5,018 bases of DNA, from NCBI GenBank assembly GCA_025357355.1, contig JANXPK010000013.1:1-5018 (forward strand), written 5' to 3'. Below, piece after piece: positions 1 through 5,018 of this stretch. A program made the translations under genes and the position numbers. The stretch is from Rhodobacterales bacterium. Lineage in GTDB: Bacteria; Pseudomonadota; Alphaproteobacteria; Rhodobacterales; Rhodobacteraceae. How positions within the stretch are numbered: the stretch's first letter is position 1; the number at the start of each line of letters is the position of its first letter. The notes under the pieces are model-generated. The model made no database searches. It worked only from the letters and a program-made list of their open reading frames with translations, and was not told the origin of the DNA.

Positions 1-2023
1 GCGGGATGTGGCCGCATCGGAGGATGTAAAGTCCGAGATGCGCAGCATTCTTTGCAATCACCCCTACCACGGAATCCGGGACGCCGACGGCAACGTCGTC
101 TCAGAATGGAACTACCCCGTCCACCTTCTCCCCGGCGATCACGTCACTGACGACGCGGGCACCGGTTTTGTCCATACCGCGCCCAGCCACGGCGATGACG
201 ACTACCAGATGGGCCTGAAACACGGCCTGCCGATGACCTACAATGTCGAACCCGACGGCACCTATCGCCAAAACCTGCCGGTCTTCGGCGGTCAGGCCAT
301 CATCCTGCCCGACGGCAAGGAAGGTCCGGCCAATGTCTCCAACATCAAGGCCCTCGCGGCGCAAGGCGCCCTCTTCGCCAAAGGCAAGGTCAAACATTCC
401 TACCCCCACTCCTGGCGCTCCAAGGCGCCGCTGATCTACCGCAATACCCCGCAATGGTTCGTCGCCATCGACAAACCCCTCGACGACGGCCTTGGCACCT
501 ATGGCCAGACCATCCGCCAGCGCGCTCTCAATTCTATCAACCAACTGGTCACCTGGACCCCGCCCAGCGGTCGCAACCGTCTGCATTCCATGATTGAGGC
601 CCGCCCCGATTGGGTCCTCAGCCGCCAACGTGCCTGGGGCGTCCCCCTGACTGCTTTCACCAAGAAGGGCGCCCAGCCGACCGACCCTGACTTCCTGCTG
701 CGCAACCTACAGGTCAACGCCAGGATCACGACGGCATTCGAAGCAGAAAGCGCTGATGTTTGGTTTGTGAAAGGATTCAAGGAACGCATCCTAGACGGCA
801 TCGTCAATCCACAGGATTATGAACAGGTTACCGACGTGCTCGACGTCTGGTTTGACTCAGGCTCCACCCACGCTTTCGTCCTGCGTGACCGCGAAGATGG
901 CTCTACCGACGGCATTGCCGACCTGTACCTTGAAGGCACCGACCAGCATCGCGGCTGGTTTCATTCCTCGATGCTGCAAGCCTGCGGCACCATGGGGCGG
1001 GCGCCCTATCGTGGCGTTCTGACCCACGGCTTCACGCTCGATGAAAAGGGAATGAAGATGTCCAAATCGCTGGGCAACACCGTCGCCCCGCAGGCGGTGA
1101 TCGACGAATACGGCGCCGACATCCTGCGCCTGTGGGTCGCCCAAGCCGACTACACGGTCGATCTGCGCATAGGCAAGGAGATTCTCAAGGGCACCGCCGA
1201 CAGCTACCGCCGCCTGCGCAACACCATGCGCTTCCTCTTGGGCAACTTGAAGGACTTTACTGACGCCGAGAAAGTCGCCGCTCAAGACATGCCCGAACTG
1301 GAACAATGGGTCCTGCACCGCCTCGCTGAACTGGATGCCGAGGTACGCCAAGGCTATGCCAAATACGACTTCCAGGGCGTGTTCCAGAAGCTGTTCACCT
1401 TCGCGACCACCGATCTGAGTGCCGTCTATTTCGACATTCGCAAAGACAGCCTTTACTGCGACGCCCCAACCTCGCTGACCCGCCGTGCCGCCCGCACTGT
1501 CCTTGACATCCTCTTCCACCGGTTGACCACCTGGCTTGCCCCGGTTCTGGTGTTCACGATGGAGGAGGTCTGGCTGTGCCGCTTCCCCGGCGAGCAAAGC
1601 TCGGTGCATCTGCAAGACATGCCATTCACCCCGGAGTCGTGGCTCAACCCCGCCCTCGCCGCCAAATGGGACGGCATCCGTGCCGCCCGCCGCGTCGTGA
1701 CTGGAGCGCTCGAAATCCAGCGCACCGCCAAGGTCATCGGCGCCTCGCTTGAGGCGGCCCCGGTTGTGCATGTCGCCGACACCGCCATCCTTGCGGCACT
1801 GAGGTCAGTCAATTTTGCCGACCTTTGCATCACGTCCGACATCCAGCTTACCGCCGACCCCGAACCGCAAGAGGCGTTCCGGCTGCCCGAAGTGCCCGAC
1901 ATCGGCGTTGTCTTCGAAAAGGCCATCGGCCAGAAATGCCAACGCTGCTGGAAGGTGCTGCCGGATGTCGGCACCCACAAGCACCCGCACACCTGCGCCC
2001 GATGCAACGCCGCTCTAGACTAG
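1..2023 (+). CDS. ileS: Isoleucine--tRNA ligase (IleRS), 5'-truncated by the window edge
   Basis: This cytoplasmic class I aminoacyl-tRNA synthetase charges tRNA-Ile with isoleucine and edits mischarged valine. The frame is open from base 2 to the TAG at 2021-2023, giving about 673 residues. Family members of this type are roughly 950-1000 residues, so about the first 300 are missing, including the HIGH motif. Visible in order: the end of the CP1 editing domain with GTGFVHTAPSHGDDD (from 158); SRQRAWG (about 620-645); DVWFDSGS (about 840-865); GTDQHRGWFHSS (about 937-970); the ATP-binding KMSKS loop at 1055-1069, followed by LGN; the helical anticodon-binding domain; and a C-terminal zinc finger made of two CxxC pairs (cysteine codons at 1937, 1946, 1994 and 2003). 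KMSKSLGN plus the C-terminal zinc finger fits the ordinary bacterial IleRS1 type. No internal frameshift is seen. The stop lies 26 bp before the ogt start, suggesting co-transcription. The true start lies outside the window. Confidence 0.97.
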   Translation, partial: RDVAASEDVKSEMRSILCNHPYHGIRDADGNVVSEWNYPVHLLPGDHVTDDAGTGFVHTAPSHGDDDYQMGLKHGLPMTYNVEPDGTYRQNLPVFGGQAIILPDGKEGPANVSNIKALAAQGALFAKGKVKHSYPHSWRSKAPLIYRNTPQWFVAIDKPLDDGLGTYGQTIRQRALNSINQLVTWTPPSGRNRLHSMIEARPDWVLSRQRAWGVPLTAFTKKGAQPTDPDFLLRNLQVNARITTAFEAESADVWFVKGFKERILDGIVNPQDYEQVTDVLDVWFDSGSTHAFVLRDREDGSTDGIADLYLEGTDQHRGWFHSSMLQACGTMGRAPYRGVLTHGFTLDEKGMKMSKSLGNTVAPQAVIDEYGADILRLWVAQADYTVDLRIGKEILKGTADSYRRLRNTMRFLLGNLKDFTDAEKVAAQDMPELEQWVLHRLAELDAEVRQGYAKYDFQGVFQKLFTFATTDLSAVYFDIRKDSLYCDAPTSLTRRAARTVLDILFHRLTTWLAPVLVFTMEEVWLCRFPGEQSSVHLQDMPFTPESWLNPALAAKWDGIRAARRVVTGALEIQRTAKVIGASLEAAPVVHVADTAILAALRSVNFADLCITSDIQLTADPEPQEAFRLPEVPDIGVVFEKAIGQKCQRCWKVLPDVGTHKHPHTCARCNAALD

Positions 2024-2049
2024 TGCTCTCGGTCTGGCCATGCTGCGGC

Positions 2050-2498
2050 ATGGCCAGTTCCGCCCTCCAATCGCCCCTTGGGACCATCACCATCACTGAA
2101 GAGGCGGGTGTCATCACCCGCCTTGATTGGCGCGCTTTGCCCGGTGACCCCTCTGACTTGACAGTCGAGGCCGCCCACCAACTACGGGCCTATTTCGCGG
2201 GCAAACTCAGTCAATTCGACCTGCCCCTGCACTGGGGCACCGGCATCAACGAACAGGTCCGCCGCGCCATGGCCGCCATCCCCTTGGGCGAGACCCGCAC
2301 CTACGGCGACCTCGCCCGCGCCCTTCACGCCCCGCCCAAGCCATCGGCCAGGCCTGCGGCCTCAATCCGATCCCGATCATCATTCCCTGCCATCGCATCC
2401 TTGGCGCCCACAGCCTGGGCGGGTTTTCGGCCAATGGCGGCGTTGAAACCAAGGTCTGGCTCTTGAAACACGAAGGCGCAGCATCGCTCCTGATTTGA
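2050..2498 (+). pseudogene. ogt: Methylated-DNA--[protein]-cysteine S-methyltransferase (O6-alkylguanine repair), frameshifted
   Basis: The intact enzyme removes O6-alkyl groups from guanine in DNA by irreversible transfer to its own cysteine. From the ATG at 2050 the first 96 codons read as a normal family N-terminus (SPLGTITITEE near the start, ETRTYGDLARAL at residues 81-92). The natural frame then loses the family sequence and stops at 2464-2466 after 138 residues, without an active site. From 2337, one frame over, the missing half continues seamlessly as QAIGQACGLNPIP, then IPCHRI (Cys codon 2388-2390), LGGFS and KVWLLKHEG, ending at TGA 2496-2498. One extra base in the C-rich run at 2330-2337 would restore a 149-residue protein with Asn106 (the Asn hinge), Cys114, His115 and Arg116. 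So this is either a one-base deletion or a sequencing error in a homopolymer-like run. An alternative GTG start at 2023 overlaps the ileS stop (TAGTG), but ATG 2050 gives the usual length. No strong ribosome site is visible. Confidence 0.88.
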
Positions 2499-2524
2499 CC
2501 ATCCTCATCATCTGTCCCTAAATA
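2495..2524 (+). promoter_or_regulatory. Weak sigma-70-like promoter candidate ahead of the DMT transporter
   Basis: TTGACC at 2495-2500 matches five of six bases of the -35 consensus. It is followed after 18 bases by TAAATA at 2519-2524, which matches the -10 consensus poorly (three of six). It overlaps the ogt stop codon and lies about 64 bp before the transporter start, a sensible leader length. The AAATATCC stretch (2520-2527) stands out as AT-rich in a GC-rich setting. Read-through from ileS/ogt is an equally possible source of transcript. Confidence 0.3.
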
Positions 2525-2577
2525 TCCTTCTGGTGAACCAATGGGTGTGAAGCCCTTCAGCTGCCAGCCAAACACAC

Positions 2578-2581
2578 AGGA
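2578..2581 (+). promoter_or_regulatory. Ribosome binding site supporting the GTG start at 2588
   Basis: AGGA at 2578-2581 lies six bases before the GTG at 2588-2590. This spacing supports GTG as the start of the transporter. The resulting N-terminus (MTFPILLAVLGSALLHALWN) begins straight into the first membrane helix, as is usual for EamA proteins. The first in-frame ATG is far inside the protein (residue 33), which would delete helix 1. Confidence 0.6.
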
Positions 2582-2587
2582 CCGTCA

Positions 2588-3424
2588 GTGACCTTCCCAA
2601 TTCTCCTTGCCGTCCTCGGGTCGGCCCTGCTGCACGCCTTGTGGAATTCAATCGTGAAAACAGGCACATCGCGGTTGGGTGCCATGGTTGTCCTGTCGGT
2701 ATTCGAGGTGCCGATCGGCCTGACCGTCGCCATCTTCAGCCCCGCCCCCACGCTCCGCGTTCTGCCCTGGGTCGCGGCCTCGGGCCTGGCGCATTTCTTC
2801 TACAAGTTCTTTCTCGCCTACGCCTATGCGCGCGGCGACCTGTCGCGCGTCTATCCCATCGCCCGCGGCACCGCACCCTTGGTTGTGGCAATCGCTTCGG
2901 CCCTGTTTCTAGCGGACCTCATCACTCCCTTGCAGTTCGCCGGCATCGCCGTGCTTGGGCTGGGCATCCTGACGATGGCGCAAGGTGTGCTGTCCAGCGG
3001 AGAGAACCGCCGCCTCATTCCGTATGCCCTAGGTGCCGCCACGGCCACCGCGACCTATACTTTGATCGACGGTCAGGGTGCGCGGGTGGCGGGGGATGCG
3101 GTGGGCTATGTGGCTTGGGTGTTCATGGCGGACGGGCTCGGCTTTGCCAGTGTGATGCTGGTCTGGAAAGGAAGAAATGTCTTGCCGCGTCAGCGCCTTG
3201 CCTGGGGGACGGGGGCGATAGCGGGCGCCGCCTCTTATGCCGCTTACGGGGTTTCGGTCTGGGCAATGACGGTGGCTCCCATCGCTCTTGTCGCGGCCTT
3301 GCGCGAGACCTCGATCCTGTTTGCGGTGCTGATCGGCTGGCTGGCCTTTGCCGAGCGGATGACCGGGACAAAGATTTTGGCCGCGACGGTCATCGTGGCT
3401 GGCGTCATTATCACCCGTCTATGA
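2588..3424 (+). CDS. DMT-superfamily transporter, EamA-domain membrane protein
   Basis: This is a 278-residue inner-membrane protein of the drug/metabolite transporter superfamily. It is built from two EamA repeats, each about five helices, matching the usual 10-helix, 270-300-residue family size. Hydrophobic segments fall roughly at residues 3-21, 31-51, 62-80, 93-109, 115-134, 144-160, 171-193, 205-224, 229-252 and 261-276. The first repeat holds a characteristic stretch, GDLSRVYPIARGTAPL (83-98). The second holds the matching APIALVAALRETSILFA (230-246), followed by a conserved Glu in FAERMTG near residue 256. Charged residues are confined mostly to loops. Family members move amino acids, nucleobases, metabolites or toxic analogues, often outward, but the sequence does not tell the substrate, so no gene name is given. 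The start is GTG with an AGGA ribosome site. It follows the broken ogt by 89 bp on the same strand and converges with pcs, 2 bp separating the two stop codons. Confidence 0.92.
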   Translation: MTFPILLAVLGSALLHALWNSIVKTGTSRLGAMVVLSVFEVPIGLTVAIFSPAPTLRVLPWVAASGLAHFFYKFFLAYAYARGDLSRVYPIARGTAPLVVAIASALFLADLITPLQFAGIAVLGLGILTMAQGVLSSGENRRLIPYALGAATATATYTLIDGQGARVAGDAVGYVAWVFMADGLGFASVMLVWKGRNVLPRQRLAWGTGAIAGAASYAAYGVSVWAMTVAPIALVAALRETSILFAVLIGWLAFAERMTGTKILAATVIVAGVIITRL

Positions 3425-3426
3425 GT

Positions 3427-4134
3427 TCAGCTGATCCGCTCGACGCTGCGGTCGGGGAACAACTCTTGCGCGATCCCGGCCAGACACAGGTAAAGCGAGG
3501 TCGCGATCAGCCCCCATTCCACGATCACCCCTTCGGCAAAATTCACCCAGGCCGACCAGGTCGCAAAGAACAGCCACCCCACCGAAACCGGCAGGTTGAT
3601 CCAATGCCAGCGTTTGGTGCGGGTCGGATGGACGAACTTCAGGTTCAGAAACATCGTGATGGTCAGGACGATGACAATGGTCAGGATCACGTAATAGTCA
3701 GGCTTGGTCGCAAACAGCACCAGCACCACCATGTTCCAACATGCTGGAAAGCCTGAGAAACTTTTGTCCTTGGTCTTCATCCGCGTGTCGGCGAAATAGA
3801 TGACCGAACCATAGGTGATGGCGATGATGGCAATCCAGCCAGTCCAGCCCGGCAGCAAGCCGGATTTGAACAGGGCAAAGGCCGGGATGAAGACATAGGA
3901 CAGGTAATCGACGATGAGGTCCATCAACACGCCGTCATAGGTGGGCCAGTTGTTGGGCGTGTCATAGCGCCGCGCCAGGGGCCCGTCGATGCCATCGACC
4001 ATCAGCGCCACGACCAGCCACAGGAACATCATGCTCCACTTTTCCTGCACCGCTTCCATCATGGCAAACATCGAGAGAACGGCGCCGGTGGCGGTCAGCA
4101 GGTGGGCGGAAAGGGCCTTGAAGCGGATATCCAT
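3427..4134 (-). CDS. pcs: Phosphatidylcholine synthase (CDP-diacylglycerol--choline O-phosphatidyltransferase)
   Basis: Pcs joins choline to CDP-diacylglycerol, giving phosphatidylcholine and CMP in one step in the inner membrane. It is a bacterial route that depends on choline taken up from outside. The 235-residue protein belongs to the CDP-alcohol phosphotransferase superfamily. Its catalytic motif is complete: D50, G51, A54, R55, then 12 residues, G68, D72 and D76. Most superfamily members have eight residues in that spacer, and the longer one is, as I recall, characteristic of Pcs. FSGFPACWN (126-134) and KFVHPTRTKRW (166-176) are further Pcs-type stretches. About eight hydrophobic segments are visible, roughly 8-28, 33-48, 77-92, 98-116, 131-143, 147-165, 180-197 and 205-223. 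The start ATG (4134-4132) has only a weak GGA four bases upstream. There is no partner lipid gene (such as pmtA) here. The gene stands alone on this strand, with its promoter expected in the 4135-4380 region. Confidence 0.94.
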   Translation of the reverse strand: MDIRFKALSAHLLTATGAVLSMFAMMEAVQEKWSMMFLWLVVALMVDGIDGPLARRYDTPNNWPTYDGVLMDLIVDYLSYVFIPAFALFKSGLLPGWTGWIAIIAITYGSVIYFADTRMKTKDKSFSGFPACWNMVVLVLFATKPDYYVILTIVIVLTITMFLNLKFVHPTRTKRWHWINLPVSVGWLFFATWSAWVNFAEGVIVEWGLIATSLYLCLAGIAQELFPDRSVERIS

Positions 4135-4152
4135 ATCCGTTTGATGGCCGAA

Positions 4153-4162
4153 ATAGCGCTAT
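4153..4162. repeat. Perfect 10-bp palindrome ATAGCGCTAT just upstream of pcs
   Basis: ATAGC and GCTAT are exact reverse complements with no spacer. The centre is about 23 bp before the pcs start codon on its coding strand, inside the expected leader or core promoter. It could be an operator for a dimeric repressor or part of the -10 region, but a 10-bp palindrome may also arise by chance. Confidence 0.35.
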
Positions 4163-4173
4163 CTTGCAAGCGC

Positions 4174-4203
4174 GGGTGGGGGTTGGCATGGGTTTGCGGG
4201 GGG
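4174..4203 (+). other. G-run cluster matching the G-quadruplex pattern
   Basis: Four plus-strand G-runs of 3, 5, 3 and 6 bases (4174-4176, 4178-4182, 4190-4192, 4198-4203) are separated by loops of 1, 7 and 5 bases. This meets the usual G3+N1-7 rule. The run cluster is on the template strand for pcs, 40-70 bp upstream of its start. Whether it folds in the cell is unknown, and GC-rich genomes yield some by chance. Confidence 0.4.
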
Positions 4204-4360
4204 TGACTACGTCCAAATGCGACCACATCGCCATTTGAACGCAGCGCGATTTGGCGATCGCGGGTCGAGGCAGGGTGTGTGGTGCGGGGCTTGAATTGGA
4301 CACATGTCACGGCGCGGATTTTGGTTGCGGACGCTTGATGCCAAGCCCTTGAGAACGCCG

Positions 4361-4381
4361 CGTTAATTGGCCTGATTAACG
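4361..4381. promoter_or_regulatory. Inverted repeat with 7-bp arms (CGTTAAT / ATTAACG), putative regulator site
   Basis: CGTTAAT at 4361-4367 and ATTAACG at 4375-4381 are exact reverse complements around a 7-base spacer. The arms are AT-rich in a GC-rich region. Each contains TTAA, and the two TTAA blocks start 13 bp apart, whereas a classical CtrA site (TTAA-N7-TTAA) has them 11 bp apart. The dyad suggests a dimeric regulator rather than CtrA. The target gene is uncertain, as pcs starts 227 bp away and no gene follows on the plus strand. Confidence 0.4.
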
Positions 4382-4393
4382 AAAGATGAACGA

Positions 4394-4432
4394 CCTACAA
4401 ACCGCCTACATTCCGCCTACAATGCCTCTACA
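4394..4432. repeat. Four tandem CCTACA/TCTACA units with an exact 11-bp period
   Basis: CCTACA occurs at 4394, 4405 and 4416, with the variant TCTACA at 4427, each exactly 11 bp after the last. The first two spacers end in CCG. Because 11 is not a multiple of three, the periodicity is not codon-driven. It places every copy on nearly the same face of the helix. Direct repeats with this spacing are the usual target layout of OmpR/PhoB-family response regulators, with four units suiting two dimers. The hexamer itself does not match the PhoB box well. The array lies 13 bp from the inverted repeat ending at 4381. Confidence 0.5.
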
Positions 4433-4464
4433 CGCCTTGCGAGGTTTTCGGCATCGGCTCCGCG

Positions 4465-4472
4465 TTAACCAT
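4465..4472. promoter_or_regulatory. TTAACCAT box, CtrA half-site-like
   Basis: TTAACCAT sits within the larger GCGTTAACCATAGG, and the sequence CGCGTTAA is shared with the left arm of the inverted repeat near 4359-4366. TTAACCAT is described as a CtrA-associated motif in alphaproteobacteria. Here it lies in the xerC 3' region with no gene reading away from it on the plus strand, so its function is doubtful. Confidence 0.25.
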
Positions 4473-4535
4473 AGGTCTGCGAATCGGGGCGGAGGATGAT
4501 GCGACACGCCAAGCGAAAGCCGGATCAACGGCACT

Positions 4536-4557
4536 AGCCGCCCAAGGTGGCGGGGCT
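4536..4557. terminator. Hairpin directly abutting the xerC stop codon
   Basis: AGCCGCC at 4536-4542 can pair with 4549-4557 as seven base pairs, with a two-base bulge (4552-4553) and a six-base loop (4543-4548). It begins immediately after the xerC stop on the minus strand, but in that direction no U-run follows. On the plus strand only a short TTTA follows. It may help end or stabilise the xerC transcript, but it is a poor intrinsic terminator. Confidence 0.3.
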
Positions 4558-5018
4558 TTACGCCCTGGGATGCGCCCGGTCATAAACCTCCATCAGGCGC
4601 GCGGTATCGACGGCGGTGTAGGCTTGCGTCGTGGACAGCGAGGCATGGCCCAGAAGTTCCTGAATGGCCCGCAGATCGCCACCCGCCGACAACAGATGCG
4701 TGGCAAAGCTGTGGCGCAGCGCGTGCGGCGTCGCACTGGCGGGCAGGCCAAGCTGCGCCCGGGCCTTTTCCATGACCAGAGCGATCAGACGCGGGTTCAA
4801 GGCGCCGCCACGCACGCCGCGAAACAGCGGTCCGCCAGCCAGGTCATGCGGGCACAGCCGGACATATTCGGCCACCGCCGCGCGGGCCGCAGGCAGCACC
4901 GGCACCAGCCTTTCCTTGCCGCCCTTGCCGGTGATGCGCAGCACATCGGCCAAGGGTTGCGCCGCCCCGGTCAGGCCCAGCGCCTCGGATATCCGCAGGC
5001 CGCAGCCGTAAAGCAGCG
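4558..5018 (-). CDS. xerC: Tyrosine recombinase XerC, catalytic C-terminal half, 5'-truncated by the window edge
   Basis: XerC acts with XerD at the chromosomal dif site, cutting and rejoining DNA to resolve chromosome dimers at division. About 153 residues are present of a usual ~300. The frame stays open to the right edge (5018), so any start within the window (for example TTG at 4953) would be false. The N-terminal core-binding domain is missing. All catalytic positions are visible: Arg in LRISEA (codon 4995-4993), Lys in GKGGKER, the HxxR in HALRHSFATHLL, His in ELLGHAS and the Tyr nucleophile in TTQAYTAV. The Arg-to-Tyr distance is within two residues of that in E. coli XerC. The tail VYDRAHPRA is XerC-like rather than XerD-like. 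The stop TAA is at 4560-4558. Completeness of the motifs argues for a housekeeping recombinase rather than a phage integrase remnant. In E. coli the gene upstream of xerC encodes a DUF484 protein; the equivalent here would be off the window. Confidence 0.94.
   Translation of the reverse strand, partial: LLYGCGLRISEALGLTGAAQPLADVLRITGKGGKERLVPVLPAARAAVAEYVRLCPHDLAGGPLFRGVRGGALNPRLIALVMEKARAQLGLPASATPHALRHSFATHLLSAGGDLRAIQELLGHASLSTTQAYTAVDTARLMEVYDRAHPRA

Larger units (their letters stand above)
4135..4557. other. 423-bp intergenic region between pcs and xerC, no convincing gene
   Basis: pcs reads leftwards away from this region and xerC reads leftwards into it, so it should contain the pcs promoter and the xerC 3' end. 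No long open frame shows protein-like sequence, and I see no tRNA or rRNA. Minus-strand open frames entering from pcs (to 4303 and 4310) are shadows of its first third. Visible structures: a palindrome at 4153-4162, clustered G-runs at 4174-4203, CAAATG/CATTTG inverted copies 12 bp apart at 4214-4237, a GCGATCGC octamer at 4254-4261, an inverted repeat at 4361-4381, a phased repeat array at 4394-4432, TTAACCAT at 4465-4472 and a hairpin at 4536-4557. No good -35/-10 pair for pcs was found on the minus strand. Confidence 0.7.

Noticed and set aside
101..628. 175-codon open frame on the minus strand inside the IleRS editing-domain region
   Set aside because: It is antisense to clearly coding sequence, has low-complexity composition and no recognisable motif.
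857..1771. 304-codon open frame on the minus strand inside ileS
   Set aside because: It lies wholly antisense to conserved IleRS sequence including the KMSKS region. Its product is Gly/Ala/Val-rich with no recognisable domain, as is typical of a shadow frame in GC-rich coding DNA.
2641..3756. 371-codon plus-strand open frame across the transporter and the end of pcs
   Set aside because: It is out of frame with the transporter, rich in Arg, Gly, Cys and His, and runs antisense through pcs. Both overlapped genes have strong family signatures.
3962..4303. Minus-strand frames (to 4303 and 4310) overlapping the start of pcs and extending upstream
   Set aside because: They are offset frames of pcs with Arg/Pro-rich, domain-free products. 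They do not resemble a leader gene.
4361..4432. A dif site for XerC/XerD near xerC
   Set aside because: The inverted repeat and the flanking sequence do not resemble the two 11-bp Xer arms with a 6-bp centre, and TTATGTTAA-like arm sequence is absent.
4394..4432. CRISPR array
   Set aside because: The repeat unit is six bases with five-base spacers, far too short for CRISPR, and no cas gene is nearby.
4386..4499. Possible 37-residue small gene, ATG 4386 to TGA 4497-4499, beginning MNDLQTAYIPP
   Set aside because: It has only a weak purine stretch as a ribosome site, an Arg-rich tail and no recognisable family. The 11-bp repeat runs through its 5' part out of codon phase, pointing to DNA-level constraint. 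A 12-codon frame from ATG 4499 after GGAGG was dismissed for similar reasons.
4558..5018. Phage or integron integrase marking a mobile element
   Set aside because: The catalytic motifs and the YDRAHPRA tail are of housekeeping XerC type, and no attachment-site repeats, transposase or phage genes are seen.

Overview
The window looks like a chromosomal segment from a GC-rich alphaproteobacterium, most likely of the Rhodobacteraceae (Rhodobacter/Paracoccus/Roseobacter group). This rests on the wording of the IleRS and XerC proteins, the strong G/C bias at third codon positions, and the presence of a bacterial phosphatidylcholine synthase. The family-level placement is inferred from recognised protein sequence, not from a database search.

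Layout, left to right. (1) 1-2023, plus strand: the last ~673 codons of ileS (isoleucyl-tRNA synthetase). The HIGH motif and the front of the gene lie outside the window. (2) 2050-2498, plus: an ogt-type O6-alkylguanine-DNA alkyltransferase gene broken by a single-base frameshift near 2335-2337. Its active-site half, with an intact PCHR motif, survives in a different frame. (3) 2499-2587: a short leader with a weak promoter-like signal. (4) 2588-3424, plus: a 278-residue EamA/DMT-family membrane transporter. (5) 3427-4134, minus: pcs, phosphatidylcholine synthase, which ends tail-to-tail with the transporter only 2 bp away. (6) 4135-4557: a 423-bp stretch with no convincing gene but several DNA-level structures. 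These are a palindrome near the pcs start, a G-quadruplex-type G-run pattern, a 7-bp-arm inverted repeat, a four-copy CCTACA/TCTACA array with an exact 11-bp period, a TTAACCAT box, and a hairpin abutting the xerC stop. (7) 4558-5018, minus: the catalytic C-terminal half of the tyrosine recombinase XerC, running off the right edge.

The genes do not form one pathway. IleRS serves translation, Ogt repairs alkylated DNA, the DMT protein moves an unknown small solute, Pcs makes a membrane lipid from choline, and XerC resolves chromosome dimers. ileS and the ogt pseudogene are probably co-transcribed. No mobile element, CRISPR array, rRNA or tRNA was seen, and nothing in the window amounts to a clear new system. 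The two items most worth following are the 11-bp-phased repeat array between pcs and xerC and the frameshifted ogt.
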